A stretch of 64,000 bases of DNA from Pseudomonadota bacterium (GCA_009926935.1 RFNZ01000001.1:1-64000), one strand, 5' to 3'; positions 53,209 to 62,549 are shown, counted from the first letter of the stretch. A program made the numbers and translations. Notes: generated by a model not told the origin, from the sequence alone.

Positions 53209-55980
53209 TTAGACGTCGATCATATTTTGCGTGACCGTGGTTGCCAAGACGTCATCAAGGATCGCAACTGTTTTGGACGCAAATGCATTGCCGGCAGAGC
53301 CATCTTTATCGAAGGCCAGTACGGTATCCGCCCCTGACTGGCTGAGCTTCAAAATACCTTTGGCAAAAGCGGTTGCGGTTGTTTCAGCGCCGAGGCCGTT
53401 GGCATCAAACAGGGCTGTCAGATTAATTTTATCTTCCTGGCCCAGAAGCGTTGAAAAATCGGTAATGGTATCGCCGAACTGCGTATCGCTTGTATAGGCA
53501 AACACATCTTTGCCGCCACCGCCCGCGATTGTGTTTGCACCCGTGCCAGAGACAATGGTTTCAACGCCCGCACTGCCCGTAAATTTTGATGTGGCATCCG
53601 CAAGAACGTATTTTTGAGCTACCAGTGAAGCACCTTCCAAAACAACATCCATATTCTGGCCGATTGTAAGGGTTTTAGTGCGTGTGAGGGCCGATACATT
53701 GAGCGTCAGGTCTGTATCCGGCGCGTCCCCTTGCAGCCTTGTCAGGGCCTGCATCAGGCTATCCGTCAGGGCCATTTTATTGTTGTCGCCGCCAAATAGA
53801 ATGGTTTCAAATCCGCGCACGTTGCGCATATCAAGGAGGCTATAATCGACCGTCGTTTGCAAATGCAGGAGGTCATTGCCTATGCCGCCATCAAGTCGCA
53901 GGGCCGAAGATAAAAAATCGCCCATGATTTTAAATGTGTCATCGCCCGCGCCGCCCGTCACCGAACCGCGCGCCATGCTGCCTATGTTGAACGTATCATC
54001 CCCGCCGCGGCCATTGATTTTGCCTGTGGCCTGGCTATCGAGCCAGATGGTGTTATCGACGCCTTCACGTAAACCCACCGTGCCACTACCACGTATAAAC
54101 ACCTGCGATGCCGCATTGAGAGCAGAGACATCGAGCGACGCGATCGAGCGCGAGCCGATACTGATCAGCAAGTCGCCAGTGTCGGTCGTATTCATGAATC
54201 CTTGCGTGATGACAATGCTGTTTGCGGTTGCCTGTGATGTATCCAGTACATCAATCCCGCGTGTATGTTCTAGCGTGGCTGTATCAAGGCTAAAGGTACT
54301 TTTTTCGATGCGGAGAGTATCAGTGCCAGCACCAAGGCGAATGACATCGCTTGCGCTGATGCCGGTAACCCATGCCCGTACAATATCGTTAGCGCTGCCG
54401 CCTTGTACAACATCATCGTCTGTTGTGAGTGTGGCATCGAGTACTTTTGCTACTGTAGCTGGCGTTAGAACCACATTAGCGGCCGTCAAATTTGTGGCCG
54501 TAAAATTTTTGAGAATGAATTTATCGGTCAGCTTGGCGGAAGCCAGAAGACGCACTTCCGTATCGGTGCCCACCTGCCTTACGACGAGATCCGAAAAACT
54601 GTTCACGTAAAAGCCGTTCAGGGCCAGCTTATCGATGGTTTGAAAATCGGTGATCGTATCGATGCCGTCGCCTGCATTCAGGATGAATCGGTCAGCACCC
54701 GCCATGCCTGTTAATACATCATTCCCGATACCGCCACCCAGGGTATCCGCGCCATTACCGCCTATCAGCCTGTCGTTGCCGCCCATGCCGTAAAGTTCGG
54801 ATCCGCCATTGCGGCCAAACAATATTTCATCGCGGAAGCCGCCCTGCGCGAAACCAAACAGATTCACGTTCTTGGAAATATCCGTAGCCGGATGGTTTTG
54901 ACCGCCAGGGCCAACGAGCGCCCAGCTAATGCCATTCCCCGGTTCGCGGTAGACAGCACGGTCAACATAGACAATGTTGTTATAATCATCCGAACCATGA
55001 TAGTTGATGCCACGATTTGTGAAATCAACCTGTACGTAGTTATTCACTTCTGCATTCCAGCTCGAGAACAAGACGGCGTGGCGCGTATCGGTGATGTTCA
55101 GATTCTCGTACACGCCGTTGAAGCTGCCCGCAATGTGAAGGCCATAACCGTTGCCTTCGTCTTTATTGAAGGCTCCCTGTACTGTCAGACCATCGACATG
55201 CGCTGCTATCACGTTGCGCATTTCAAGGCCGGTTGATGTTGGGTTTACGATGTTGAGGTTTTTAACCTTGGCACCCACGGCCATGTTAAACACAACAGCA
55301 TCGGCGTTATCCATCGAGGGGATAGCGTTGGCTATATACCCCGCATCTGGCGTTCCTGTTGTTGCGTATTTGATCGTCATGTCCGAGAGGCCAACGTTTT
55401 TAAGCGTCTGCCAGCGTTGGACCATCGTGTTTGTGCCTGCGTCCATGTCGTAAGCCACGGGCACAGACAGCGTTACGGTGTTGCCGTTGATGGCGGTTAT
55501 TTCGGCGAAGGTTTCGCGCAGCGGGTTTTCGGCCACGGCCCTGTAATCGACAATCGTTGGGTAATTGGCCTGCATGAAAGTGGCGTCATTGCTTTGGCCA
55601 ACATAAAGCGTATCGCCCACACTAAAGCCCGCTGTGTCATTCAGGGTGATTGTGTTTGCGCCTTTGGTGATGGGGGCTGTTACGTGTGTATTAACCGTTT
55701 CATCGACCGCGCCCACGAAAAAGAAAATCTGCGACTGGAGGCCCATGCCGCCCACAATTGTTGTCAGCCCCTCGCCCGCGCCTTTGATCCAGATATCGCT
55801 GCGGTCAATTGTCAGTTTTTCAGACAGGTTGTGCGTGCCAACGCCAAACAAAAGTGTCGAGCCTTTATCCGCCGTCCAGATTGTGTTTTGAATGGAAGTG
55901 ACAGACGCGCCCGGCTGGACCGTATACGTTTTCGTATCGGTGTTGAGGCTGATAAAGTCGGTTACGCTAATGATTGGCAT
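53209..55980 (-). CDS. Secreted RTX parallel beta-helix protein, candidate alginate-modifying enzyme (larger copy)
   Basis: A 923-residue paralogue of the neighbouring gene. The beta-helix (about 20-375) shares GLEMRNVIAAHVDGLTVQGAFNKDEGNG, TDTRHAVLFSSWNAEV and INYHGSDDYNN with it. Two RTX blocks are seen, at about 380-440 (GMGGNDRLIGGNGADTLGGG) and about 655-685 (GRGGDDTFNIGS, GGAGDDTF). A further glycine-rich stretch lies near 820 (GGGGKDVFAY), and the C-terminus (QNMIDV) fits type I secretion. It lacks an obvious DPHE motif. No type I exporter genes are in the window. The role in alginate modification is inferred from fold and context. The 206 bases before the smaller copy (53003-53208) hold only an AT-rich stretch. 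Confidence 0.75.
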   Translation of the reverse strand: MPIISVTDFISLNTDTKTYTVQPGASVTSIQNTIWTADKGSTLLFGVGTHNLSEKLTIDRSDIWIKGAGEGLTTIVGGMGLQSQIFFFVGAVDETVNTHVTAPITKGANTITLNDTAGFSVGDTLYVGQSNDATFMQANYPTIVDYRAVAENPLRETFAEITAINGNTVTLSVPVAYDMDAGTNTMVQRWQTLKNVGLSDMTIKYATTGTPDAGYIANAIPSMDNADAVVFNMAVGAKVKNLNIVNPTSTGLEMRNVIAAHVDGLTVQGAFNKDEGNGYGLHIAGSFNGVYENLNITDTRHAVLFSSWNAEVNNYVQVDFTNRGINYHGSDDYNNIVYVDRAVYREPGNGISWALVGPGGQNHPATDISKNVNLFGFAQGGFRDEILFGRNGGSELYGMGGNDRLIGGNGADTLGGGIGNDVLTGMAGADRFILNAGDGIDTITDFQTIDKLALNGFYVNSFSDLVVRQVGTDTEVRLLASAKLTDKFILKNFTATNLTAANVVLTPATVAKVLDATLTTDDDVVQGGSANDIVRAWVTGISASDVIRLGAGTDTLRIEKSTFSLDTATLEHTRGIDVLDTSQATANSIVITQGFMNTTDTGDLLISIGSRSIASLDVSALNAASQVFIRGSGTVGLREGVDNTIWLDSQATGKINGRGGDDTFNIGSMARGSVTGGAGDDTFKIMGDFLSSALRLDGGIGNDLLHLQTTVDYSLLDMRNVRGFETILFGGDNNKMALTDSLMQALTRLQGDAPDTDLTLNVSALTRTKTLTIGQNMDVVLEGASLVAQKYVLADATSKFTGSAGVETIVSGTGANTIAGGGGKDVFAYTSDTQFGDTITDFSTLLGQEDKINLTALFDANGLGAETTATAFAKGILKLSQSGADTVLAFDKDGSAGNAFASKTVAILDDVLATTVTQNMIDV

Positions 55981-56034
55981 AATGCCGCTTTTATAGCGAT
56001 TTTATGTGCGCATTGCAGCAAAAAAAGCTGCGGC

Positions 56035-57480
56035 TTAATGCCCTGCCGAGAAATCGGCTTTCTGGCCGATTTTTGCCATTTCGCCTTCAATCATAGCTTT
56101 GATACGGGCCATGCCGGCCTCGGTTTGCGCTTCGGCACGCATCACCAGCACGTTTTGGGTGTTGGAGGCCCTAACCAACCACCAGCCATCCGGCGTGTTC
56201 ACGCGCGCGCCGTCAATATCATCGACGGTGATCGTTTTATCCGTCTCCGCCCGTGCCTTGATGTTGGCCACCAGTTTTGAAACGAGGCCAAATTTTTCTT
56301 TCTCATCAACTTCAATACGCGCTTCGGGTGTGTTGACGATTTTTGGCAGTGTCTCCATGATTTTGGAGAGTGGCTCGCCCGCTTCCACCAGCGCGTCAAT
56401 GAGGCGAATAGAGCAGTAAATACCGTCATCAAAGCCGTACCAGCCATCTTTGAAGAAGATGTGGCCTGAAAGTTCGCCCGCAAGCGGTGAATTGGTTTCA
56501 GCCATTTTGGCTTTGATCAGCGAGTGGCCCGTTTTCCACATCAGGCCTTTGCCGCCCATCTTGTTGATTTCATCGAACATGACTTGCGAGCATTTGACAT
56601 CACCAATGATGGTTGCGCCCGGATGGCGCTTTAAAACATCGCGTGCATAAATGGTAATGAGCATATCGCAACGAAGGATGTTGCCTTTTTCGTCAACGGC
56701 CCCTACGCGGTCGCCGTCGCCATCAAAAGCGAGGCCCAAATCGCATTTTTGCTCGCGCACGACTTTCACAAGATCAACAAGGTTTTTATCGACTGTCGGG
56801 TCCGGATGGTGGTTCGGGAAATCGCCGTCAATTTCATCGAACATCAAAATATGTTCGCCCGGCAGTTTTTTGGTAAGGCGGCGGACAATTTCACCAGCGG
56901 CACCGTTGCCGCAATCCCACGCGATTTTCATGGATTTACCGGCCACTAGTTTTGTATCGCGCATCAAGCGTTCTACATAGGCGTCCTGAATATCAATGTC
57001 TACAAGGCTGCCTGCGCCTGTCTCGAAGTCGCCCGCAGCTGCCAAGCGGCCTATTTCCTGTACCATCGCGCCATAAACAGGCGCGTTCTGCAGGGTCATT
57101 TTAAAACCGTTATAGTGGCCCGGGTTGTGGGAACCCGTAATCATAAGCCCTGCATCGGCCTTGCGGTCCTTGACTGCAAAATACAGCATGGGTGTTGGGC
57201 CTAGCCCCACGCGCTCAACGGCAATACCGGCGGCCATCAGGCCTTCAACCATCGCTTTTTGGAAATCGGGGCTTGAATGGCGGCCATCATAGCCTAGGCA
57301 AATGCGGTTGCCGCCCGTCTCACGTTTTACAAAGGTACCGTAGGCGAGGCCCACGTAATATGCATCGGTGGCCGACAGGTTTTTGCCGACGATGCCGCGA
57401 ATATCGTATTCACGCAAAATTTCGGGGTCAAAGCGGTAGGATTGGGGTTTTTGGCTGGCGGCGGCGTTGGATGTCTTCAC
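56035..57480 (-). CDS. algC: Phosphomannomutase/phosphoglucomutase AlgC
   Basis: Converts mannose 6-phosphate to mannose 1-phosphate, and glucose 6-phosphate to glucose 1-phosphate, for alginate and lipopolysaccharide synthesis. The 481-residue alpha-D-phosphohexomutase shows REYDIRGIVGKNL, the phosphoserine loop MITGSHNPGHYNGFKM (Ser117), the metal-binding loop AFDGDGDRVG (about 252), the sugar-binding loop SGHIFFKD and the C-terminal phosphate-binding VRASNTQNVLVMRAEA. With AlgA and AlgD it completes the GDP-mannuronate pathway. Confidence 0.95.
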   Translation of the reverse strand: MKTSNAAASQKPQSYRFDPEILREYDIRGIVGKNLSATDAYYVGLAYGTFVKRETGGNRICLGYDGRHSSPDFQKAMVEGLMAAGIAVERVGLGPTPMLYFAVKDRKADAGLMITGSHNPGHYNGFKMTLQNAPVYGAMVQEIGRLAAAGDFETGAGSLVDIDIQDAYVERLMRDTKLVAGKSMKIAWDCGNGAAGEIVRRLTKKLPGEHILMFDEIDGDFPNHHPDPTVDKNLVDLVKVVREQKCDLGLAFDGDGDRVGAVDEKGNILRCDMLITIYARDVLKRHPGATIIGDVKCSQVMFDEINKMGGKGLMWKTGHSLIKAKMAETNSPLAGELSGHIFFKDGWYGFDDGIYCSIRLIDALVEAGEPLSKIMETLPKIVNTPEARIEVDEKEKFGLVSKLVANIKARAETDKTITVDDIDGARVNTPDGWWLVRASNTQNVLVMRAEAQTEAGMARIKAMIEGEMAKIGQKADFSAGH

Positions 57481-57561
57481 GTGAGTGGCCCTGTCTTAGA
57501 TGCAGCCCATCTTGTTCCACATTTTGTGAAGCACAATCAAGTTTTAAGATGGCGTTCTGTT

Positions 57562-58002
57562 TTAAGCCTGAGAGGGTACGGCTTCCACAGCCGTATCCGT
57601 GCCCATAATCATGACCGTTTCGTTTTGGGCTATGGTCGGGCAGAGATTGTAATAGCGGTCCAGTGTCTGGCGCGTGAACGGCTTAGTCATGAACGCTTTG
57701 GCGCCTGTCTGAATCGAGAAAATGACGTTATCTTTTTTACTGTCCGCGCTCAGCATCACGACAAACGCCGAAGGGTCCATATCCATGACTTCCTTCAGAA
57801 TATCTTTGCCATTCTTACCGGGTAAGTGAATATCCAGAAACAGAATATCGGGCCTTACGCGCCTGTATTCCTCAATCACGTCGTTGCCATGGCCAACCTC
57901 TATGACCTCGGCATTGGGCCCGAGCCATTTTTTGATCAGAAACCTGACAAACTCGTTATCGTCGGCAACCAGTACAAGGTTGCCATCTCTATCACCACGC
58001 AC
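57562..58002 (-). CDS. Single-domain response regulator (CheY-like)
   Basis: A 146-residue receiver domain with no output domain. The acidic pocket VADDNEF (Asp14/15), phosphoacceptor LFLDIHLPG (Asp57), Ser85 in VVMLSADSKKD and Lys107 in FMTKPF are all present. The last 25 residues are a non-conserved tail. No histidine kinase is nearby. It lies between algC and the Tad pseudopilin genes and could serve either system or neither. Confidence 0.85.
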   Translation of the reverse strand: MRGDRDGNLVLVADDNEFVRFLIKKWLGPNAEVIEVGHGNDVIEEYRRVRPDILFLDIHLPGKNGKDILKEVMDMDPSAFVVMLSADSKKDNVIFSIQTGAKAFMTKPFTRQTLDRYYNLCPTIAQNETVMIMGTDTAVEAVPSQA

Positions 58003-58113
58003 AGCGTCCCCCGAAATGCGTTATTGCTCTCTTCTCTCACCATTATTTCAAAAAAGAGATAAAAAAAGATGAATTTTTCGGGAGTAACCCCATCTATGCG
58101 CAGGGTTTTTAGC

Positions 58114-59472
58114 TTACCGGCTTACCCTGAGGTTGGACAGGGAGTCGCCGATGGTACGGAAGGCCGCTTTTAGATCTTCACCCGTCGGGCTATCAAAATA
58201 AAAATCGGGCTGAGTTGCGCAGTTGCGCAATAGATTTTGTATCGTTGACCCCGGACTTCCGAAAGCGACCGTATAGACGATAATGTTATTCGCTTTCATC
58301 GAATTACAGACATAAGTCAATTTGTTATTGAGGGCCGTGACCGCGGCAGACGAGCTGGTGGTCCCCAAGCGCCCGTCCGATAGATACCAATAGGCCGACC
58401 TTGAAGAATTGCTCATGGTATTCGCGCCGTCCGTCATCAGAACGACGGCCTTGTTCATTTTTGGTGTGTTGTAATCCAACGGCAGGGATTCCGTGTCCAT
58501 TTCACCCCCCCACAGCCCGCGCCAACGCGGAGAAAGCATACGCCATGCCCATACGGCTCCAAGGTTGATGTGCGTGTTGCCATCGGCTGTCATATCGTCA
58601 ATTGCGTCGAGAACGGATTGTTGATCGGACGTCATTTCGAGCAACCGTTGCGAACAGTTGAGATTTGGGCCCCTGTCAGCGTTAATTGTATACGTCGTCG
58701 TGGTTACGCCACGGCGGGTTGTCGTTCTTATCCAGTCGTTGTTACCGTCATCGGGCCAATAGTATTTGTTAAACCTTTGTAAGGATGGCGGGTCATCTGT
58801 TATATCGCGGCCCGTGTGACGCGCGTCCACGCAGCCCATCCAGCTTGTGGGGCCCCAGTTGAAGCTACCGGCATTGACCCATGACGTTTTATCACTGCCT
58901 ATATTGACGGCCTGTGCAAACGGCACGAGGCCAATGTAGAGGTTATTGGCCGATCCTTCCCCGTGCAGAATATTGACAAGATCGCTCGACGCGGTTTTGA
59001 GGTCGGCCAGGCGTGTGCCTGCCATGGACCCAGTGTTATCAAGGGCGAGCACCACCTCGAGGCCCGTGGTTGCCCGCGTGATTTCGGATTCCGCGCTGAT
59101 GGCGACCGTGGGAAAACCAAAATAATTCATGAAGGTTGTATTGATAAATCCGTTTGCCTGAAGCGTAATCACCGTGTTGCTTTCATTCACTATTACATTC
59201 ACGTCTGTCAGCGTTGTTGACATGTAATCACCGAAATTAACATCAAGATACTTATCAACTTCTGCTTCCGTATCCTGCGAATTGAGGTTCGAACCTGCCG
59301 CAAGCCCCGCTGCGTCCAAGGCACTTGAAAGTTTTGCCTGTGCCAGCTGGGCACGACCGATATCAACGGCAAGACCCGTGGCTCCGGCCATTGCGATCAT
59401 AGCGAAAGCCACCGTTACAATCACGCTGCCTTTCTGTTTCAGATAACCGTTGATGGTTTTTTTCATTTTCAT
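58114..59472 (-). CDS. tadG: Pilus assembly protein TadG-like with vWA domain
   Basis: A 452-residue Flp-pilus-associated protein. The N-terminal Tad-type membrane segment (KGSVIVTVAFAMIAMAGATGLAVDIGRAQL, about 15-45) is followed by a von Willebrand A domain with the metal-site motif VLALDNTGSMAGTRL (about 145-160), VVLMTDGANTM and YTVAFGS. It probably forms a cell-surface complex with the pilus. It is last gene of a three-gene minus-strand unit with two TadE/F-type genes. Confidence 0.82.
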   Translation of the reverse strand: MKMKKTINGYLKQKGSVIVTVAFAMIAMAGATGLAVDIGRAQLAQAKLSSALDAAGLAAGSNLNSQDTEAEVDKYLDVNFGDYMSTTLTDVNVIVNESNTVITLQANGFINTTFMNYFGFPTVAISAESEITRATTGLEVVLALDNTGSMAGTRLADLKTASSDLVNILHGEGSANNLYIGLVPFAQAVNIGSDKTSWVNAGSFNWGPTSWMGCVDARHTGRDITDDPPSLQRFNKYYWPDDGNNDWIRTTTRRGVTTTTYTINADRGPNLNCSQRLLEMTSDQQSVLDAIDDMTADGNTHINLGAVWAWRMLSPRWRGLWGGEMDTESLPLDYNTPKMNKAVVLMTDGANTMSNSSRSAYWYLSDGRLGTTSSSAAVTALNNKLTYVCNSMKANNIIVYTVAFGSPGSTIQNLLRNCATQPDFYFDSPTGEDLKAAFRTIGDSLSNLRVSR

Positions 59473-59477
59473 CTCAA

Positions 59478-60035
59478 TCAGTTTGGCGCTGTTGTCAGGG
59501 AGCCGTAGCGCGGCTTGAAAAAGGCAATTTTGTAGTTCTCGCGCGAGCTGAAAAATTCTTCTGTAATAGAGGGAATGTAATCATAGAATACTTCGGCCAC
59601 GATGACGTTGTCGTTGTCATTCAGGGTGAAGCCATCGGGAAGTGCCGCCGAATCCCCTTCCTCTCCCAAGCGGCTGTTTTTATCCAGTGTGCCACCACCC
59701 ATGCGCTGCCAGCGGACGACCGGGCCTTCTGTCGGGTCCTGCTCGACCGAAGATACAATCACTATTCCGTTCTCGCCAAACGCAAAAGGATCCATGATTT
59801 CAGTTGCTGCCGACATGATGTCGTTTAACTGCGCCGTTGTGATCGAGGTCTCCTGCCCCACCACATCAGCCGTCGTGTAGGCCACGTGATCTATTTTCTG
59901 GTTGACGATGATGTAGCGAGACAACTCGAAGCTACCCAGAAGAAACAGCATCAGTATGGGGAACATGAAAGCAAATTCGACGGCGGCTACACCGCGCTCG
60001 CACATCCAGACGCTGATGGTGTTTTTCTGTTTCAT
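59478..60035 (-). CDS. TadE/TadF-like pseudopilin
   Basis: A 185-residue single-pass protein. The N-terminal segment ERGVAAVEFAFMFPILMLFLLGSFELSRYI (about 13-43) has the TadE-like hydrophobic helix with the conserved Glu. The remainder is periplasmic. It overlaps the start or stop of its neighbours by one to a few bases and is translationally linked to the next TadE gene and tadG. Confidence 0.82.
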   Translation of the reverse strand: MKQKNTISVWMCERGVAAVEFAFMFPILMLFLLGSFELSRYIIVNQKIDHVAYTTADVVGQETSITTAQLNDIMSAATEIMDPFAFGENGIVIVSSVEQDPTEGPVVRWQRMGGGTLDKNSRLGEEGDSAALPDGFTLNDNDNVIVAEVFYDYIPSITEEFFSSRENYKIAFFKPRYGSLTTAPN

Positions 60036-60583
60036 CAGTAGGGCTCGTTCTTGACGACGAATTTACTCGTGACTTCGATTGTCTCTCCCAGATACGCATG
60101 AAACAAAGGGTTTAGCACCTGCCACGGGTAACTGACCGTATACACGACAACCTCACCAGCCGAACCCGGACCATCAACCCCCATATCCGTGTCGTAGGTG
60201 CCATTGCCGTTGGAATCCGTATAGTTTTCAGTGATGTCGCGCGTGCCGTTGCCATTGACATCCACAAAGGGCTCAGGCTGTCCGATCGAGGCAAAGTCCG
60301 CATAAGACTTGGATTCAATCGTCATACGTTCCATGTCCAGAAAAAAACCGACACGATCGTCGAGGGCTTGAAGGATTGTCTCCTCCCGTGTTGCGGGGCT
60401 ATCCACAAATCCTGTTTTACCTGTGCGGGAGGCAGAGAAGGTTGCGCCTTCCAAAGAGCTTTGTACAAAAAGGAAAAGACTGAATTCGATCGCGCCAAAA
60501 ATCAGAAAGAGCAGTGGCGGCAGAACAAGCGCGTATTCAATCGCGGTTATGCCTTTCTCGCAGCGGCGATAGCTCTTAAACAT
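60035..60583 (-). CDS. TadE-like pseudopilin
   Basis: A 182-residue protein with the TadE helix EKGITAIEYALVLPPLLFLIFGAIEFSLFLF (about 9-40). A short Asp/Asn/Gly-rich loop (DVNGNGTRDITENYTDSNGNGT, about 108-130) resembles calcium-binding dockerin-like or EF-hand-like loops. It is the first gene of the minus-strand Tad unit, divergent from flp. Confidence 0.82.
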   Translation of the reverse strand: MFKSYRRCEKGITAIEYALVLPPLLFLIFGAIEFSLFLFVQSSLEGATFSASRTGKTGFVDSPATREETILQALDDRVGFFLDMERMTIESKSYADFASIGQPEPFVDVNGNGTRDITENYTDSNGNGTYDTDMGVDGPGSAGEVVVYTVSYPWQVLNPLFHAYLGETIEVTSKFVVKNEPY

Positions 60584-60867
60584 CCTTTTGTGCCCACTCT
60601 ATTTTGTTCGCGCTTATGTGTGCGCGATACACCCACTATTGAGTGTAAACGAGGCGGCTTAAGGGTTTTTTAAGTATTTCTATAATGCTTTGATAATTTG
60701 AATAAAAACTATTTTGTATTCAGCGAATATTGATACAATTGTGTTCGCAGAATTCTCTGCACTTTAACCCGTCATTAACAACCTACCGCTTAGCATTAAC
60801 ATAATACCTTAAGCTGATCGGGTAACAGATTAGCAAAACTAAGTGGGCAAAAAGGAGTATATCTCTC

Positions 60868-61053
60868 ATGTTGAAACTTCTGGCAAAAATTCAAGCTTAT
60901 GCAATGAACGAACGCGGCGCGACCGCTATTGAATACGGTTTAATCGCTGCCGGCATCGCCGTTGGTATCTCGGTAGTCGTGTTCGCATTTGGTGACGACC
61001 TCGCTGACCTGTTCGACGATATGGGTACGGCTGTGGCTGAGCGTCCAGCCTAA
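60868..61053 (+). CDS. flp: Flp/Fap family type IVb pilin
   Basis: A 61-residue prepilin. The leader MLKLLAKIQAYAMNERG is cleaved before ATAIEYGLIAAGI, the conserved Flp motif with Glu at +5, and the rest is a hydrophobic helix plus a short acidic tail. It has a strong AAGGAG ribosome-binding site (60852-60857). It is the first gene of the plus-strand cpa operon. The 284-base region upstream (60584-60867) is AT-rich and should hold divergent promoters, but I cannot define one with confidence. Confidence 0.93.
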   Translation: MLKLLAKIQAYAMNERGATAIEYGLIAAGIAVGISVVVFAFGDDLADLFDDMGTAVAERPA

Positions 61054-61074
61054 TTCAGGCAGGATAAAGGTTTT

Positions 61075-61127
61075 GGCCCGCGTGGGGATTCGGCACAACG
61101 TCCGGTACCTATGCGGGCCTTCCCTTT
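61075..61127 (+). terminator. Possible attenuator between flp and cpaA
   Basis: GGCCCGC (61075-61081) can pair with GCGGGCC (61113-61119), enclosing a 31-base loop and followed by a C/T-rich tail (TTCCCTTTTCT). A partial terminator here would explain why pilin is made in excess over the assembly proteins, as is common in Flp operons. The long loop makes it weak evidence. Confidence 0.35.
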
Positions 61128-61141
61128 TCTAAGGCCTTTTC

Positions 61142-61642
61142 ATGGAAATTTTTATACTCAGTCTCAAGATTTTTGCGCTTGTTCTTCTGCTGGTTGCAGC
61201 ATTTGAGGACATACGCCACTTGCGCATTCGTAACGAGTTTTGTGCGGCCGTCGCCGTTTTGTTTCTGCCCATTCTTTTTACCTCCGAGTGGGATGTCGCA
61301 AAACTCCACCTCATATCCGCCCTGATCGTTTTTGTGGTTACGGCCATTTTCTTTTTTTTCAGGATGTTCGGCGGGGGAGATGCCAAAATACTTGCGGCCC
61401 TCGCCCTTTGGTTTACGCCGGCGCAGCTACCTGGTTTTCTTATTGTCATGACTCTTGCTGGCGGTGTGCTTGGCGTTATTGCGATTGTGCTCAAGAAGAG
61501 CGGTGTATTACCGAAACTAGAGGCGTCTGCCCCAAAAATTTTTGGTCCTTCTGATGGTTGGCTTGCATCGCTTTCTCGCGGAGAGACTGTCGTTCCTTAT
61601 GGTGTTGCGATAACACTTGCCGCTGCACTCACGTTTTTTTAA
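61142..61642 (+). CDS. cpaA: Prepilin peptidase CpaA/TadV
   Basis: An A24-family aspartic peptidase that processes the Flp prepilin and TadE/F pseudopilins. The 166-residue protein has about five membrane segments, the first active-site Asp in AFEDIRHLRIRNEF and the second in FGGGDAK, the usual pair. It follows flp by 88 bases. Confidence 0.9.
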   Translation: MEIFILSLKIFALVLLLVAAFEDIRHLRIRNEFCAAVAVLFLPILFTSEWDVAKLHLISALIVFVVTAIFFFFRMFGGGDAKILAALALWFTPAQLPGFLIVMTLAGGVLGVIAIVLKKSGVLPKLEASAPKIFGPSDGWLASLSRGETVVPYGVAITLAAALTFF

Positions 61643-61667
61643 CGTTTATCGAGGATAAGTTGTATCC

Positions 61668-62549
61668 ATGAACCGCACGACTATGATCATCATTGCTGCC
61701 GGATTTGCTTTCGCCCTTTTTGCGGCGGTGGTTGTGCAGATGATTGGCGGCAAAAAAGAATCAGATATCGATAACACCAAAACGACCGCTATCCTTATTG
61801 CTTCCAAAGATCTCAAAGCCGGTGACAAGCTCTTGCCTGGAACCGCTGAATGGATGCCATGGCCCGAGAGCGTGCAATTTGCTGGCGCGATCCGCCGTGA
61901 TGGCCATCAAAAACCGGAGGAGGCCCTCAAGGGCCGCGTTAAGCGCTCGGTTACCAAGGGTGAGCCACTTACAACATCCGTTGTGATTGAAGATACAAAA
62001 GCGAGTTTCGTTGCGGCATCTCTTACCAAGGGTAAGCGCGCGGTTACCGTAAACGTAACCGCTCAATCCTCAGTCGCAGGCTTTTTGAACCCGGGTGATT
62101 ATGTAGATATTATCCTGACTTATGACGTGAAATTGCCCAGTGATGAAAAGGTTCGTAAGAGCGCCCAGACGGTTGTTACCAAGCTGGCTTCTGAGATCGT
62201 TCTTGAGAATCTCAAGGTTTTGGCCTTCGACCAAGATACTAAAAAGACGGAAGCCAAGGTCGGGAAAACCGTTACACTTGAGGCATCCCCACGCGAAGCC
62301 GAAGTACTGACGCTGGCCTCTAAAATGGGGACACTGTCACTCGCCCTGCGCTCGCTCGGCGACGACACGCCAGCCCACAACACAACCGACGGTAAACCCT
62401 TTACCACCACAACCGATATCCGCGTCAGCGGTGTCATGCGCGAGATCATGAAAGGCGAAAATAACGCTGGCTCAGTCTCGCAAGTTGTGAGAGTCTATAG
62501 TGGTTCGCGCGTCGATAATATCGAAGTGCGTCCATACACTACTCGGTAA
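61668..62549 (+). CDS. cpaB: Flp pilus assembly protein CpaB/RcpC
   Basis: A 293-residue periplasmic protein with an N-terminal membrane helix (about 4-23), an SAF domain (ILIASKDLKAGDKLLPG, about 38-105) and a CpaB-type region (TVNVTAQSSVAGFLNPGDYVDIILTYDV and EAEVLTLASKMGTLSLALRS). It helps to stabilise the outer-membrane secretin. It lies 25 bases after cpaA. Confidence 0.92.
   Translation: MNRTTMIIIAAGFAFALFAAVVVQMIGGKKESDIDNTKTTAILIASKDLKAGDKLLPGTAEWMPWPESVQFAGAIRRDGHQKPEEALKGRVKRSVTKGEPLTTSVVIEDTKASFVAASLTKGKRAVTVNVTAQSSVAGFLNPGDYVDIILTYDVKLPSDEKVRKSAQTVVTKLASEIVLENLKVLAFDQDTKKTEAKVGKTVTLEASPREAEVLTLASKMGTLSLALRSLGDDTPAHNTTDGKPFTTTTDIRVSGVMREIMKGENNAGSVSQVVRVYSGSRVDNIEVRPYTTR

Noticed and set aside
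51650-54840. Short DNA repeats that could be taken for a CRISPR array
   Set aside because: They encode RTX glycine-rich nonapeptides in frame; there are no regularly spaced identical repeats with unique spacers and no cas genes.
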